DNA of 50,310 nt from the NCBI RefSeq assembly GCF_000741785.1, contig NZ_JGZP01000028.1, positions 1 to 50,310 of the forward strand, given 5' to 3'. The notes below the pieces were generated by a model, which saw nothing but the letters and a program-made list of their open reading frames with translations, made no database searches and was not told the origin of the DNA. Positions within the stretch are counted from its first letter, which is position 1, and every line of letters begins with the position of its first letter. Both the position numbers and the translations under genes were made by a program. Shown piece by piece: positions 26,565-35,030 of the stretch. Origin of the DNA: Bifidobacterium stellenboschense (GTDB lineage: Bacteria; Actinomycetota; Actinomycetes; Actinomycetales; Bifidobacteriaceae).

Positions 26565-28883
26565 CTAGTTGTTCATCACCTTGGCCAGCGAGAGCACGCG
26601 CGGATCGGCGAACACCTCGTCCGTGTGCACCACCCGCCCCGAGGCGTCCTGCAGCGGGATGCGCCAGTTCGGATACTGGTCCGAGGTGCCCGGCTGGTTC
26701 ACCGAGGCATGCTGCCCGGTGCCGTCGACCAGCGCCGCCTGACGCAGCACCGAGGGCGTGGCGGTCAGCATCGCGTGCATCGCCTCGACGATCTCCTGCT
26801 CATGGCCCGGCACGTCCGCGGCGGCCTCGGCGCTGAGCCGGCCGTCCTCGACCAGACGATCCAGCATCGCCTGACGTTCCGCGCGCGCTGAGGCGGCGAA
26901 CACCTCTGCCGGTTCGGACAGCAGGTGCAGGCGTTCGCGCAGCTGGACGTGCTCGAACTCCAGATAGCCAGCGGTCGGCGGCAGATCGTGCGTCGTGACC
27001 GACGCCAGCGCCTGACGGCGGTAGTCGGTCGGCGGCTTGTACGGGTCGCCCGCGTTCGGCGAATCGTCGACGCGCGCGAACCACTCCACATCGGTGCCGA
27101 GCACGCCGCGATCGGCCAGGATGCGACGCACGTAATCAGGCACCGTGCCTAGATCCTCGCCGATGACCATGCCGTTCGCGCGCGTCGCCTCGACGGCAAG
27201 CACCGCCAGCATCGCCTCGTGGTCGTACGTCACGTATGCGCCGCCCCGAGCGCCCTTGCCGCGTGGGATCCACCACAGACGGAACAGGCCGAGGATGTGG
27301 TCGATGCGCACCGCGCCTGCATGCGCGAACATCGCATGCACCATCTCCCGGTACACGCGGTAGCCGCTCTCCTCCAGATACCGCGGATGGAACGGCGGTT
27401 GACCCCAATCCTGCCCCTGCTGGTTGTAGAAATCGGGAGGGCATCCCACGGTGACGCCGCGTCCCGCGAACCGCTCGGGATTCCACCAGGCGTCCACGCC
27501 CAGCGCGTGCACGCCCACCGCCATGTCCAGCATGAGGCCCATCGCCATGCCGGACCGCTTGGCGGCCTGCTGCGCGGCGGTCAGCTGTTCGTCGGCGATC
27601 CATTGCAGCCAGCGGTTGAACTCGAACAAATAGTGATGCTCGTTCACGAGCGCCTTGACCTCGGGTGAGTCGCGATCGGTGCGCCAGAACCAGGAATCGG
27701 GCTCCCACGGCGCGCCCCATACCTCGAACGCCACGCACCATGCGGCGAACGCGTCGAGGTCCGGACCGGCGTGACGCTTGAACTCCCCGAACGCGCGATC
27801 GCGCTCCGGCGTGCGCGGCGCGTCGAAGATCAGACGCAGCGCCTCGCGCTTCGCGGACCACGAGGCGTTGAGGTCCAACGGATTCGGGTCGTCGTTGCGG
27901 TCGGCGACCCGCGCGTGCAGGGCGTCGACGCGGCTGCGATCGGCGGGGGCGAGGTCGGCGTACTCCGGCACGTCCTGCGGGCGGATGTACGTGACGTTGA
28001 GGAATCGGCGCGATTCCGGCAGGTACGGCGACGGCTCGAGCGGCGGGATCGGCGCGCCCGCGTGCACCGGGTTGATGAGCATGAAGTCGGCGCCGGATTT
28101 CGCGGCGGCGTCGGCGGCGAGGCGCTTCAGGTCGCCGTAATCGCCCACGCCCCACGAGTCGCGCGAGCGGACCGAGTACAGCTGCGTCATCCAGCCCCAG
28201 CGCTGGCGGGTCCGGACCGCCTCGGGCAGGGCGATGCGCCTCGGGGCGACGATGAGCGTGGCGTCGGCGGTCTGCCCGGCCATCTCGACGTGCAGGGTGT
28301 GGTAGCCGATCGGCAGGTCGGTCGGCAGCGTCAGGATGCGGTCGCCGCTGTTGAAATCGGGCAGGATGTCGGCCGGGTCGCTGTGGAGTTCGATGCCGTC
28401 CTCGAGGGTGATGGTGACGGTCGGCTCCTCGTCGGTGTCCGGGACGGTGTCGGCGGTTTCCGGGCAATGCAGGCGGATGGTGGTGGGGCTGAGCGTGGGG
28501 GCGCCTGAGTCACCGTCCGAGTCGCCGTCCGGCCCGTCGACCATGACGACGATGGTCGACGATGGGAGCAAACGTTTGCTGTTTTCCTCCTCTATTGCCG
28601 CCTCTGACCGCGCGATCGCCTCGTCCGACGTGGCGTCGACGCCAAGCGCGCCGAGCACGTTGACGAGCACGTCATCGTCGATCTCGACGTAGGTGCCGAG
28701 CTGGTCGATGTACGAGGTGGCCACCCCGCTCGCCTTCGCGAGCCGGATCAGCGGGCGGGCCAGCCGCTCGGCGCTTTCGGTGCGCTGGTTGCCTGTCGAT
28801 TCCTTGCGGTTGGCGGTGCCGACCATGGTCTGCGTGTCGTCGGCCGGCGGGGTCGCTGGGTTGATGATCGTCTGTTCGCTCAT
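26565..28883 (-). CDS. malQ: 4-alpha-glucanotransferase (amylomaltase, GH77)
   Basis: The 772-residue enzyme disproportionates maltodextrins in the cytoplasm, releasing glucose and longer chains. An N-terminal region of about 250 residues precedes the GH77 domain that begins at RQRWGWMTQLYSVRSRDSWGVGDYGDL. Catalytic segments are AVRIDHILGLFRLWWIPRG (nucleophile Asp), VIGEDLGTVP (acid Glu) and VTTHDLPPTAGY (third Asp). AAAGGAG lies before the ATG at 28883. A perfect LacI-type palindrome occurs about 300 bases into the coding sequence. The N-terminal region carries a D/S/G-rich stretch near residue 115-125. Confidence 0.93.
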   Translation of the reverse strand: MSEQTIINPATPPADDTQTMVGTANRKESTGNQRTESAERLARPLIRLAKASGVATSYIDQLGTYVEIDDDVLVNVLGALGVDATSDEAIARSEAAIEEENSKRLLPSSTIVVMVDGPDGDSDGDSGAPTLSPTTIRLHCPETADTVPDTDEEPTVTITLEDGIELHSDPADILPDFNSGDRILTLPTDLPIGYHTLHVEMAGQTADATLIVAPRRIALPEAVRTRQRWGWMTQLYSVRSRDSWGVGDYGDLKRLAADAAAKSGADFMLINPVHAGAPIPPLEPSPYLPESRRFLNVTYIRPQDVPEYADLAPADRSRVDALHARVADRNDDPNPLDLNASWSAKREALRLIFDAPRTPERDRAFGEFKRHAGPDLDAFAAWCVAFEVWGAPWEPDSWFWRTDRDSPEVKALVNEHHYLFEFNRWLQWIADEQLTAAQQAAKRSGMAMGLMLDMAVGVHALGVDAWWNPERFAGRGVTVGCPPDFYNQQGQDWGQPPFHPRYLEESGYRVYREMVHAMFAHAGAVRIDHILGLFRLWWIPRGKGARGGAYVTYDHEAMLAVLAVEATRANGMVIGEDLGTVPDYVRRILADRGVLGTDVEWFARVDDSPNAGDPYKPPTDYRRQALASVTTHDLPPTAGYLEFEHVQLRERLHLLSEPAEVFAASARAERQAMLDRLVEDGRLSAEAAADVPGHEQEIVEAMHAMLTATPSVLRQAALVDGTGQHASVNQPGTSDQYPNWRIPLQDASGRVVHTDEVFADPRVLSLAKVMNN
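28568..28579. promoter_or_regulatory. perfect LacI-type palindrome inside malQ
   Basis: GCAAACGTTTGC lies within the malQ coding region (codons for SKRLL), identical to the site at 40018-40029 in front of the malR-like gene. It may act as an internal roadblock or as a helper operator, or may be accidental. Confidence 0.45.
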
Positions 28884-29015
28884 TGGACATGCTCCTTTGG
28901 GTGCGGCCCCGGACGCGCTGCGTCGCGCGTCGGCCGTCGTGCCGCTACTGCGCGACACGACGGCATCCGGGTGTGGATTGCTGCTGTTGCATACGACCAT
29001 ACCGCGTATTGACAT

Positions 29016-29028
29016 CGTTTGCAATACG
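29016..29028. promoter_or_regulatory. operator-like site in the malQ promoter region
   Basis: CGTTTGCAATACG lies 133 bp upstream of the malQ start, with a TTGCATACG half-site at about 28987. Both resemble the other LacI-type sites of the locus. Confidence 0.5.
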
Positions 29029-29068
29029 GTGGGTGTGGCACGGGCGAAGGCACGGGGTGCGCAAACAG

Positions 29069-31045
29069 TTAGCGCAGGATCGCGAAGGATTGGGGAGGTA
29101 GAACCAGCTCGGTCGCCTCGATCGTCGGCTCGCCAACCGCCAGTTGGATGATGCGGGTGCGGTCAGAGTCGTCGAGATGCAGGCGCAACATGTCCCGACC
29201 GGGGTTCATCGCCACGATGACCGAGTCGGAGGAGTCTTTCGCCGTGCGGCGATAGGCGAAGAGGCGCCCATCGCCGGCAAGCACCTCGAAACCGGCGTCG
29301 GAGGTCAGGGCCGGCGTGGCGTGGCGGAACCGCAGCACGGCCTGCATCCAATGCCACAGCGAATCCGGATCGGCCATGGCGCCGGCGGCCGTCACAGATG
29401 CCATGTCCGTTTCGGCAGCGGTCCATGATCCGGCATCTGCATTTGGAATGCCGTCGGCATGTGGTCCGTCGACGTCTTGCGGTTCGTCGGTGGTGCCCGG
29501 TGTGGGCGAGCCGCTTTCGACCGGCAGATACAGCAGGTCGGCATCGGCCGTGGAGAACCCCAGGTTCGGCTCGCCCGCGTCCCACTGCATGGGCGTGCGG
29601 CTGCCGGTGCGCGTGTAGCCGCCCTCCTTGGTGGGCAGCGGCCGGTAGGGCATGCCCAGTTCGTCGCCGTAGTAGACGAACGGGCAGCCCGGCATCGTCA
29701 GCAGCATGCCGTACGCCACCTTGAGCTCGCGCGTGGTGAGCCGCTGGGCGAGACGCAGCGTGTCGTGGTTGCAGGTGATGAGGTCGAACCGGCCGCCCGC
29801 GCGCTCGCAGTCGCGCAGCTGCGGCACGTACTGTTCGAGGAACGGCGCGATGGACGCGCCGGAGTCCGCGTTGAAATAGCTGGCGTCGCCTTCGTGGGCG
29901 AGCGGCATGTCCGTGTTGCGCAACAGCATGTTATATCCGTTCGGCTCGCCGTTCCAACGCCAATCGAGGTAGAAGTCCATGTCGAATCCGGCCTGCATCG
30001 ATTCGTGCGGCCGTCCCCATTCGGAGACGAACGCCGCCTGCGGGTATTCGGTGCGGATCTTCGAGAACAGGTACCGCCATGTGCGGATGGTGTATGGTTT
30101 GCCGTCGTCGTCATGCTTGACGAGGCTGTCCGCCATGTCCACGCGGAAGCCGTCGGCGCCGCGGGCGAGCCAGAAGCGCATCACGCCGAGCAGCGCCTCG
30201 CAGGTGGCGAGGGCGTCCGGTCCGAGCGCCGGCTTCTGCCACGGGTATCTGGGGTGTGCGAAACCGTAGTTGAGCGCCGGCTGGCATTTGAAGAAGTTGA
30301 GGATGTAGGTGCCGTCGCGTTCGGTTTCTCCGCCGACGAACGGCAGGCCGTCGCCGCCGGCGATCCACGAGTCGGTCCAGATGTAGCGTTCGGAGACGTG
30401 TTCGGTTCCTCCGATTCGCCCGTCTCCGGCCGTCGTGCGGATTCCCGGTTCGCCCGTCGCGGCGCGCTCGCCGGATTCTTCGACTTCGCGGTCGGCGATG
30501 ATGCGGCCGTCGATGACGCGGTCGGCGGGGTCGGGCCGTGCGCTGGCCTGGAACCAGGCGTGCTCCTCGCTGGTGTGTCCGGGCACGAGGTCGAGCAGCA
30601 CGTGCATGCCGCGCTCGTGCGCCGCGTGGAACAGGGCGATGAGGTCGCCGTTCGTGCCGTAGCGAGGCGCGACCTTCGTGTAGTCGCGCACGTCATAGCC
30701 GGCGTCCTTGAACGGCGAATCGTAGCAGGGATTGATCCACAGCGCGTTGCAGCCGAGACTGCGGATGTAGTCGAGCTTGGCGGTGATGCCGGGGATGTCG
30801 CCGATGCCGTCGCCGTTCGAGTCGTTGAACGACTGCGGGTAGACCTCGTAGAAGCAGGCGTCGCCCAGCCATTGCGGCCGGGTAGTGGAGGGCGTGGAAC
30901 TGGAGTCGATGGTGCTGTCGGCGTCGGTTGCGGTGCCGCTGCTGCCTGGTGTTTGCAGTCCGGCGTGTCGGATCGGGGTGCAAGCCGGCGCCGGCGGCGT
31001 GTCGTCGGGGTGGTCCGATTGGGCGTGTCGTGTGTGTTCGGTCAT
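29069..31045 (-). CDS. GH13 alpha-amylase family glycosidase
   Basis: The 658-residue protein lacks a signal peptide and begins with about 55 low-complexity residues rich in T, P and S. The barrel starts at WLGDACFYEVYPQSFNDSNGD. Conserved regions: LDLVPGHTSEEH, GFRVDMADSLVKHD (nucleophile Asp), AFVSEWGRP (acid Glu) and ITCNHDTLRLAQRL (Asp). GHTS instead of NHTS in region I and SEWG around the acid residue mark a distinct GH13 branch, close to bacterial oligosaccharide-acting glycosidases. AGGAG precedes the ATG. It is divergent from the maltose-binding-protein gene and shares its control region, so it likely cleaves imported alpha-glucans. Confidence 0.85.
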   Translation of the reverse strand: MTEHTRHAQSDHPDDTPPAPACTPIRHAGLQTPGSSGTATDADSTIDSSSTPSTTRPQWLGDACFYEVYPQSFNDSNGDGIGDIPGITAKLDYIRSLGCNALWINPCYDSPFKDAGYDVRDYTKVAPRYGTNGDLIALFHAAHERGMHVLLDLVPGHTSEEHAWFQASARPDPADRVIDGRIIADREVEESGERAATGEPGIRTTAGDGRIGGTEHVSERYIWTDSWIAGGDGLPFVGGETERDGTYILNFFKCQPALNYGFAHPRYPWQKPALGPDALATCEALLGVMRFWLARGADGFRVDMADSLVKHDDDGKPYTIRTWRYLFSKIRTEYPQAAFVSEWGRPHESMQAGFDMDFYLDWRWNGEPNGYNMLLRNTDMPLAHEGDASYFNADSGASIAPFLEQYVPQLRDCERAGGRFDLITCNHDTLRLAQRLTTRELKVAYGMLLTMPGCPFVYYGDELGMPYRPLPTKEGGYTRTGSRTPMQWDAGEPNLGFSTADADLLYLPVESGSPTPGTTDEPQDVDGPHADGIPNADAGSWTAAETDMASVTAAGAMADPDSLWHWMQAVLRFRHATPALTSDAGFEVLAGDGRLFAYRRTAKDSSDSVIVAMNPGRDMLRLHLDDSDRTRIIQLAVGEPTIEATELVLPPQSFAILR

Positions 31046-31120
31046 GGCAAACTCCTGTGTTCGTGCGGTTTCGCGCCATTGCGTGGCATGTGCTCCTGCT
31101 GTTGCTTCCCATCATATGCC

Positions 31121-31220
31121 AACGTATGCAAAAACTACGCTACACTTGCAATCAGCGATGTTCCGCAGCGTTGCAAACGAAACATTTTGAATCAGTAGTA
31201 ACCAAATGTGAACGTATGCA
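31121..31220. promoter_or_regulatory. divergent control region with repeated AACGTATGCA operator half-sites
   Basis: AACGTATGCA occurs at 31121-31130 and 31211-31220, with TTGCAAACGA at 31171-31180 between them. The 254-bp gap 31046-31299 separates the GH13 gene from malE and resembles the TTGCAAACGTATGCA site at 40082-40096. Confidence 0.55.
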
Positions 31221-31299
31221 ACGCGGTGTTTTCAGAACGCACTGAAAATGTGAACATCCGGAGTTGGACATCAACCCGCATTGAGAAAGGAACGGATCA

Positions 31300-32535
31300 A
31301 TGATGATCAACTGGAAGAAGGCCATCGGCCTTGCCGCCGCCACCGCCATGCTGCTGCCGCTCGCCGCCTGCGGTTCCGACAACGCCTCCGAGGGCGACTC
31401 CTCGGACAGCGGAGCCATCACGCTGAGCGTGTGGGCCCCGCAGGAGGACCAGGACGGCGACAACTCCTGGCTGAGCCAGGTCGAGAAGGGCTTCGAGAAG
31501 GCCCACCCCGAGTACAAGATCACGTGGAAGAACGACGTCGTCTCCGAGGGCGATGCCTCCAAGCAGGTGCAGACCGACCCGTCCGCCGCGGCCGACGTCT
31601 ACATGTTCGCCTCCGACCAGCTCGGCACGTTCATCAAGCTGGGTGCGATCGGCGAGCTCGGCACCGACGCCGCTAAGCAGATCAAGGAGCAGGACGGCAG
31701 CCTCGAAGTCGATTCCGTCACCGGCTCCGACGGCAAGTACTACGGCGTGCCGTACACCGACAACACGTGGTTCATGTACTACAACAAGGCGAAGTTCTCC
31801 GACGACGACGTCAAGAGCCTTGACACGATGCTCTCCAAGGGCGTCGTCTCCTTCCCGCTGGCCGACTCCTGGTACCTCGGCGGCTTCTACGACGGCCTGA
31901 CGCTCTTCGGCGAGAAGGGCAACGACGAGAAGGCCGGCATGGTCTTCCCGAAGGATTCCGCCGACATCACCACGTACCTGGTGAACATGGCCGCCAACCC
32001 GAACTTCCACAACAGCGCCGACAACTCCGGCCTGTCCGAGATTCAGGCCGGCACCGCCGACGCGTTCTTCTCCGGCTCCTGGTCCGCCGCCGACATCAAG
32101 AAGGCCCTCGGCGACGACATGGGCGTCGCCCAGCTGCCGACCTTCACCGTCAACGGCGAGACCAAGCAGATGAAGTCCTTCGCCGCCACCAAGGCCGCCG
32201 CCTACAACCCGAACGCCAAGAACCCGAAGGCCGCCGCGCAGTTCGCCGCTTACCTCGGCTCCACCGAGGCCCAGAAGCTGCACTACACGACCCGCGGCAT
32301 CATCCCGACCGACAAGTCCCTCGCCTCGCTGACCACCGATGACGCGGTCGCCAAGGCCCAGTCCGACACGATGGCCAACACCGCCATCCTGCAGTCCGGT
32401 CTGGCCGGCATGAACGACTGGTGGACCCCGGCCGAGACCTTCGGCAAGGCCATCGTCAACAAGGAGGTCACGGCCGACAACGCCGCCGCCAAGACCGATG
32501 CCTGGGTCAAGTCCGTCGGCGCCTACGCCGAGTGA
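31300..32535 (+). CDS. malE: maltose/maltodextrin ABC transporter, binding lipoprotein
   Basis: The 411-residue protein has a lipobox LAAC (Cys about residue 27) and a MalE-like fold: ITLSVWAPQEDQDGDNSWLSQVEKGFEKAHP, DVYMFASDQLGTFIKLGAI, DGKYYGVPYTDNTWFMYYNKA and FFSGSWSAADIKKALGDDMGVAQLPTF. These match Gram-positive maltose-binding proteins, and the surrounding malQ, pullulanase and MalF/G genes support the sugar. GAAAGGAAC precedes the double ATG; either may start translation. A terminator hairpin separates it from malF. Confidence 0.88.
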   Translation: MMINWKKAIGLAAATAMLLPLAACGSDNASEGDSSDSGAITLSVWAPQEDQDGDNSWLSQVEKGFEKAHPEYKITWKNDVVSEGDASKQVQTDPSAAADVYMFASDQLGTFIKLGAIGELGTDAAKQIKEQDGSLEVDSVTGSDGKYYGVPYTDNTWFMYYNKAKFSDDDVKSLDTMLSKGVVSFPLADSWYLGGFYDGLTLFGEKGNDEKAGMVFPKDSADITTYLVNMAANPNFHNSADNSGLSEIQAGTADAFFSGSWSAADIKKALGDDMGVAQLPTFTVNGETKQMKSFAATKAAAYNPNAKNPKAAAQFAAYLGSTEAQKLHYTTRGIIPTDKSLASLTTDDAVAKAQSDTMANTAILQSGLAGMNDWWTPAETFGKAIVNKEVTADNAAAKTDAWVKSVGAYAE

Positions 32536-32540
32536 TTCCC

Positions 32541-32579
32541 ACGGGGCCGGGCCCTCCCTCCTTCGGGGCCCGGCCCCGT
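32541..32579 (+). terminator. hairpin between malE and malF
   Basis: A 12-bp perfect stem (ACGGGGCCGGGC) lies just past malE and is followed by TTCCC only, so read-through into malF is likely. Confidence 0.65.
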
Positions 32580-32683
32580 TCCCTCGTCGGCTGACGACAA
32601 TCGTCGAACAGTCGACCATCGATCATCGATTCACACGTATCAATTCCACACGTAACAACCATGTTGAGAGGCGGTAGGGTGCA

Positions 32684-34087
32684 ATGACTTCGGCAACCCT
32701 TTCCCCGCGCGAGATGAAACGCCGTCGCAGGATGGGCGCGGACTACGTGGCACCGTCGCCGTATTCGGTGCGCAACGCGCTGACCCGCGGCGACGTGTTC
32801 ACGAAATTGTCCGCTCTGGTCTTCGGGCTGGGTAATCTCGTGCGCAAGCAATTCGTCAAGGGCGCGCTGTTCCTCGCCCTGGAGATCGCGTTCATCGTGT
32901 TCATGGCCGTCAGCGGCGCCGGCTACCTGTCGAAGCTGCCCGGCCTGGGCGACCAGAAGCAGGGCAAGACGCTCGTCGACGGCTTCTGGGTGTACACCAA
33001 GGGCGACAACTCGGTGGTCATCCTCCTGTACGGCGTGTGCACCGTCGTGCTCATCGCCGCGTTCATCGTCCTGTGGGCGGTGTCCGTGCGCAGCGCCTAC
33101 CGGGCCGAATGTGAGGCCCGCGAGCACGGCCATGCGCCGACCTTCCGCGAGGACCTGCACGATCTGACCGACGGCCGCGCGCATCAGCTGCTCATGTTCC
33201 TGCCGACGCTCGGCATCCTCGTGTTCACCGTCCTGCCGCTGATCTTCATGATCTCGATGGCGTTCACCAGCTACGACCACGACCATCTCGTCCTGTTCGA
33301 CTGGGTGGGCTTCGAGAACTTCGGCAAGGTGTTCTCCAACAGCGGCGGCACCGTCAACGCGGGCCTGTTCGTGTCCGTGCTGGTCTGGACGCTCGTGTGG
33401 GCGTTCTTCGCCACGTTCCTCAACTTCTTCCTGGGGCTGTTCTTCGCGATGGTCATCAACCGCAGGACCACCCGGTTCAAGGGGTTCTGGCGCGCTTGCT
33501 TCTCGATGTCCATCGCCGTGCCGCAGTTCGTCTCGCTGCTCGTGATGCGCACGATGCTCCAGCCGACCGGCGCCGTCAACCGCCTGCTCATGGAATGGGG
33601 GTGGATCGACTCCGCGCTGCCGTTCTTCACGAACGCCACGTGGGCGCGCGTCACCGTCATCATCATCAACCTGTGGGTCGGCATCCCGTACACGATCATG
33701 CAGATCACCGGCATCCTGCAGAACATCCCCGCCGACCTGTACGAGGCGGCGCGGCTCGACGGCGCGAACTGGTGGCAGATCTTCACGCAGATCACGATGC
33801 CGTACATCATCTTCGTGCTCACCCCGTACCTCATCACCACGTTCACCGGCAACGTGAACAACTTCAACGTGATCTACCTGCTGTCCGGCGGCGACCCGAC
33901 GCCGATCGGCTCGTCCGCAGGCAAGACCGACCTGCTCATCACGTGGCTGTACAAGCTGACCGTCGACAAGGGCGACTACAACCTCGGCGCGGTCATCGGC
34001 ATCATGACGTTCATCGTCCTCGCGGTGGTGTCGCTCGTCACCTACCGCAATTCGGGTTCCTACAAGAACGAGGAGGCGTTCCGATGA
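32684..34087 (+). CDS. malF: maltose/maltodextrin ABC transporter permease MalF
   Basis: The 467-residue protein is longer than the two other MalF-like permeases here because of two extra N-terminal helices (about residues 60-80 and 107-128) and the loop around them, as in classical MalF. The EAA loop is EAARLDGANWWQIFTQITMP. LSGGDPTPIGSSAGKTDLLITWLY is the MalF P-loop region that contacts substrate and MalE. The gene overlaps malG by four bases (ATGA). Confidence 0.92.
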   Translation: MTSATLSPREMKRRRRMGADYVAPSPYSVRNALTRGDVFTKLSALVFGLGNLVRKQFVKGALFLALEIAFIVFMAVSGAGYLSKLPGLGDQKQGKTLVDGFWVYTKGDNSVVILLYGVCTVVLIAAFIVLWAVSVRSAYRAECEAREHGHAPTFREDLHDLTDGRAHQLLMFLPTLGILVFTVLPLIFMISMAFTSYDHDHLVLFDWVGFENFGKVFSNSGGTVNAGLFVSVLVWTLVWAFFATFLNFFLGLFFAMVINRRTTRFKGFWRACFSMSIAVPQFVSLLVMRTMLQPTGAVNRLLMEWGWIDSALPFFTNATWARVTVIIINLWVGIPYTIMQITGILQNIPADLYEAARLDGANWWQIFTQITMPYIIFVLTPYLITTFTGNVNNFNVIYLLSGGDPTPIGSSAGKTDLLITWLYKLTVDKGDYNLGAVIGIMTFIVLAVVSLVTYRNSGSYKNEEAFR

Positions 34088-35013
34088 GCAAGCACAGCGA
34101 AACCGCCGTCACGGACGATGCGACCGGCGGCATGGTGAAGGCCGAATCGCACGGCCTCATGCACGATTCGCGCAAGCGCCGCATCCTCGGCGACGTGCTC
34201 GCGCACCTGTTCCTCGCCGTCATGGCGGTGATCTGGCTGATCCCGATCGTGTGGGTGTTCGCGGAAAGCTTCAACAAGAACACCGCGCCGTACACGAAGA
34301 CGTTCTTCCCGACCGAGTTCTCGCTGGACAACTACATCGCGCTGTTCACCGACAAATCGGTGCTCGACTTCCCGAAGATGTTCGCGAACACGTTCATCGT
34401 CGCATGCTTCACGTGCGTGATCTCGATCGCGTTCGTGCTGTCCGTCGCGTACTGCATGAGCCGTCTGCGCTTCCGCACGCGCCGCACGTTCATGAACGTG
34501 GTGCTCATCCTCGGCATGTTCCCCGGCATCATGGCCGTCTCCGCGATCTACTTCATCCTCAAGGCGATGGGCCTGACCGGCGACGGCATGACGATCCTCG
34601 CGCTGATTCTCGTGTATTCGGCCGGCACCGGCGCGGGCTTCTACGTGATGAAAGGCTACATGGACACGATTCCCACCTCGCTCGACGAGGCGGCGCTGCT
34701 CGACGGCTGCACCCGCCTGCAGGTGTTCACGAAGATCATCGTCCCGATCTGCAAGCCGATGATCGTCTACCAGGCCATCATCGGATTCCTCACCCCGTGG
34801 CTCGACTTCGTCATGGCGAAGGTGATCTGCCGCACGCAGTCGAACTACACGGTGGCGCTCGGACTGTGGCTCATGCTGCAGAAGGAGTACATTCAGAACT
34901 GGTACGCCCGCTTCGCCGCGGCCGCCGTCCTGATCTCCATCCCCATCGCCATTCTCTTCATCGTCATGCAGCGCTTCTATCAGGAATCCATGGCGGGGTC
35001 GGTGAAAGGCTGA
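34084..35013 (+). CDS. malG: maltose/maltodextrin ABC transporter permease MalG
   Basis: The 309-residue protein has six predicted helices, the EAA loop DEAALLDGCTRLQVFTKIIVP and the C-terminus QRFYQESMAGSVKG, typical for MalG. A hydrophilic N-terminus of about 35 residues precedes the first helix. It is followed 17 bp later by the debranching enzyme gene, in the same operon. Confidence 0.93.
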   Translation: MSKHSETAVTDDATGGMVKAESHGLMHDSRKRRILGDVLAHLFLAVMAVIWLIPIVWVFAESFNKNTAPYTKTFFPTEFSLDNYIALFTDKSVLDFPKMFANTFIVACFTCVISIAFVLSVAYCMSRLRFRTRRTFMNVVLILGMFPGIMAVSAIYFILKAMGLTGDGMTILALILVYSAGTGAGFYVMKGYMDTIPTSLDEAALLDGCTRLQVFTKIIVPICKPMIVYQAIIGFLTPWLDFVMAKVICRTQSNYTVALGLWLMLQKEYIQNWYARFAAAAVLISIPIAILFIVMQRFYQESMAGSVKG

Positions 35014-35030
35014 GCGCGAAAGGAACCACC

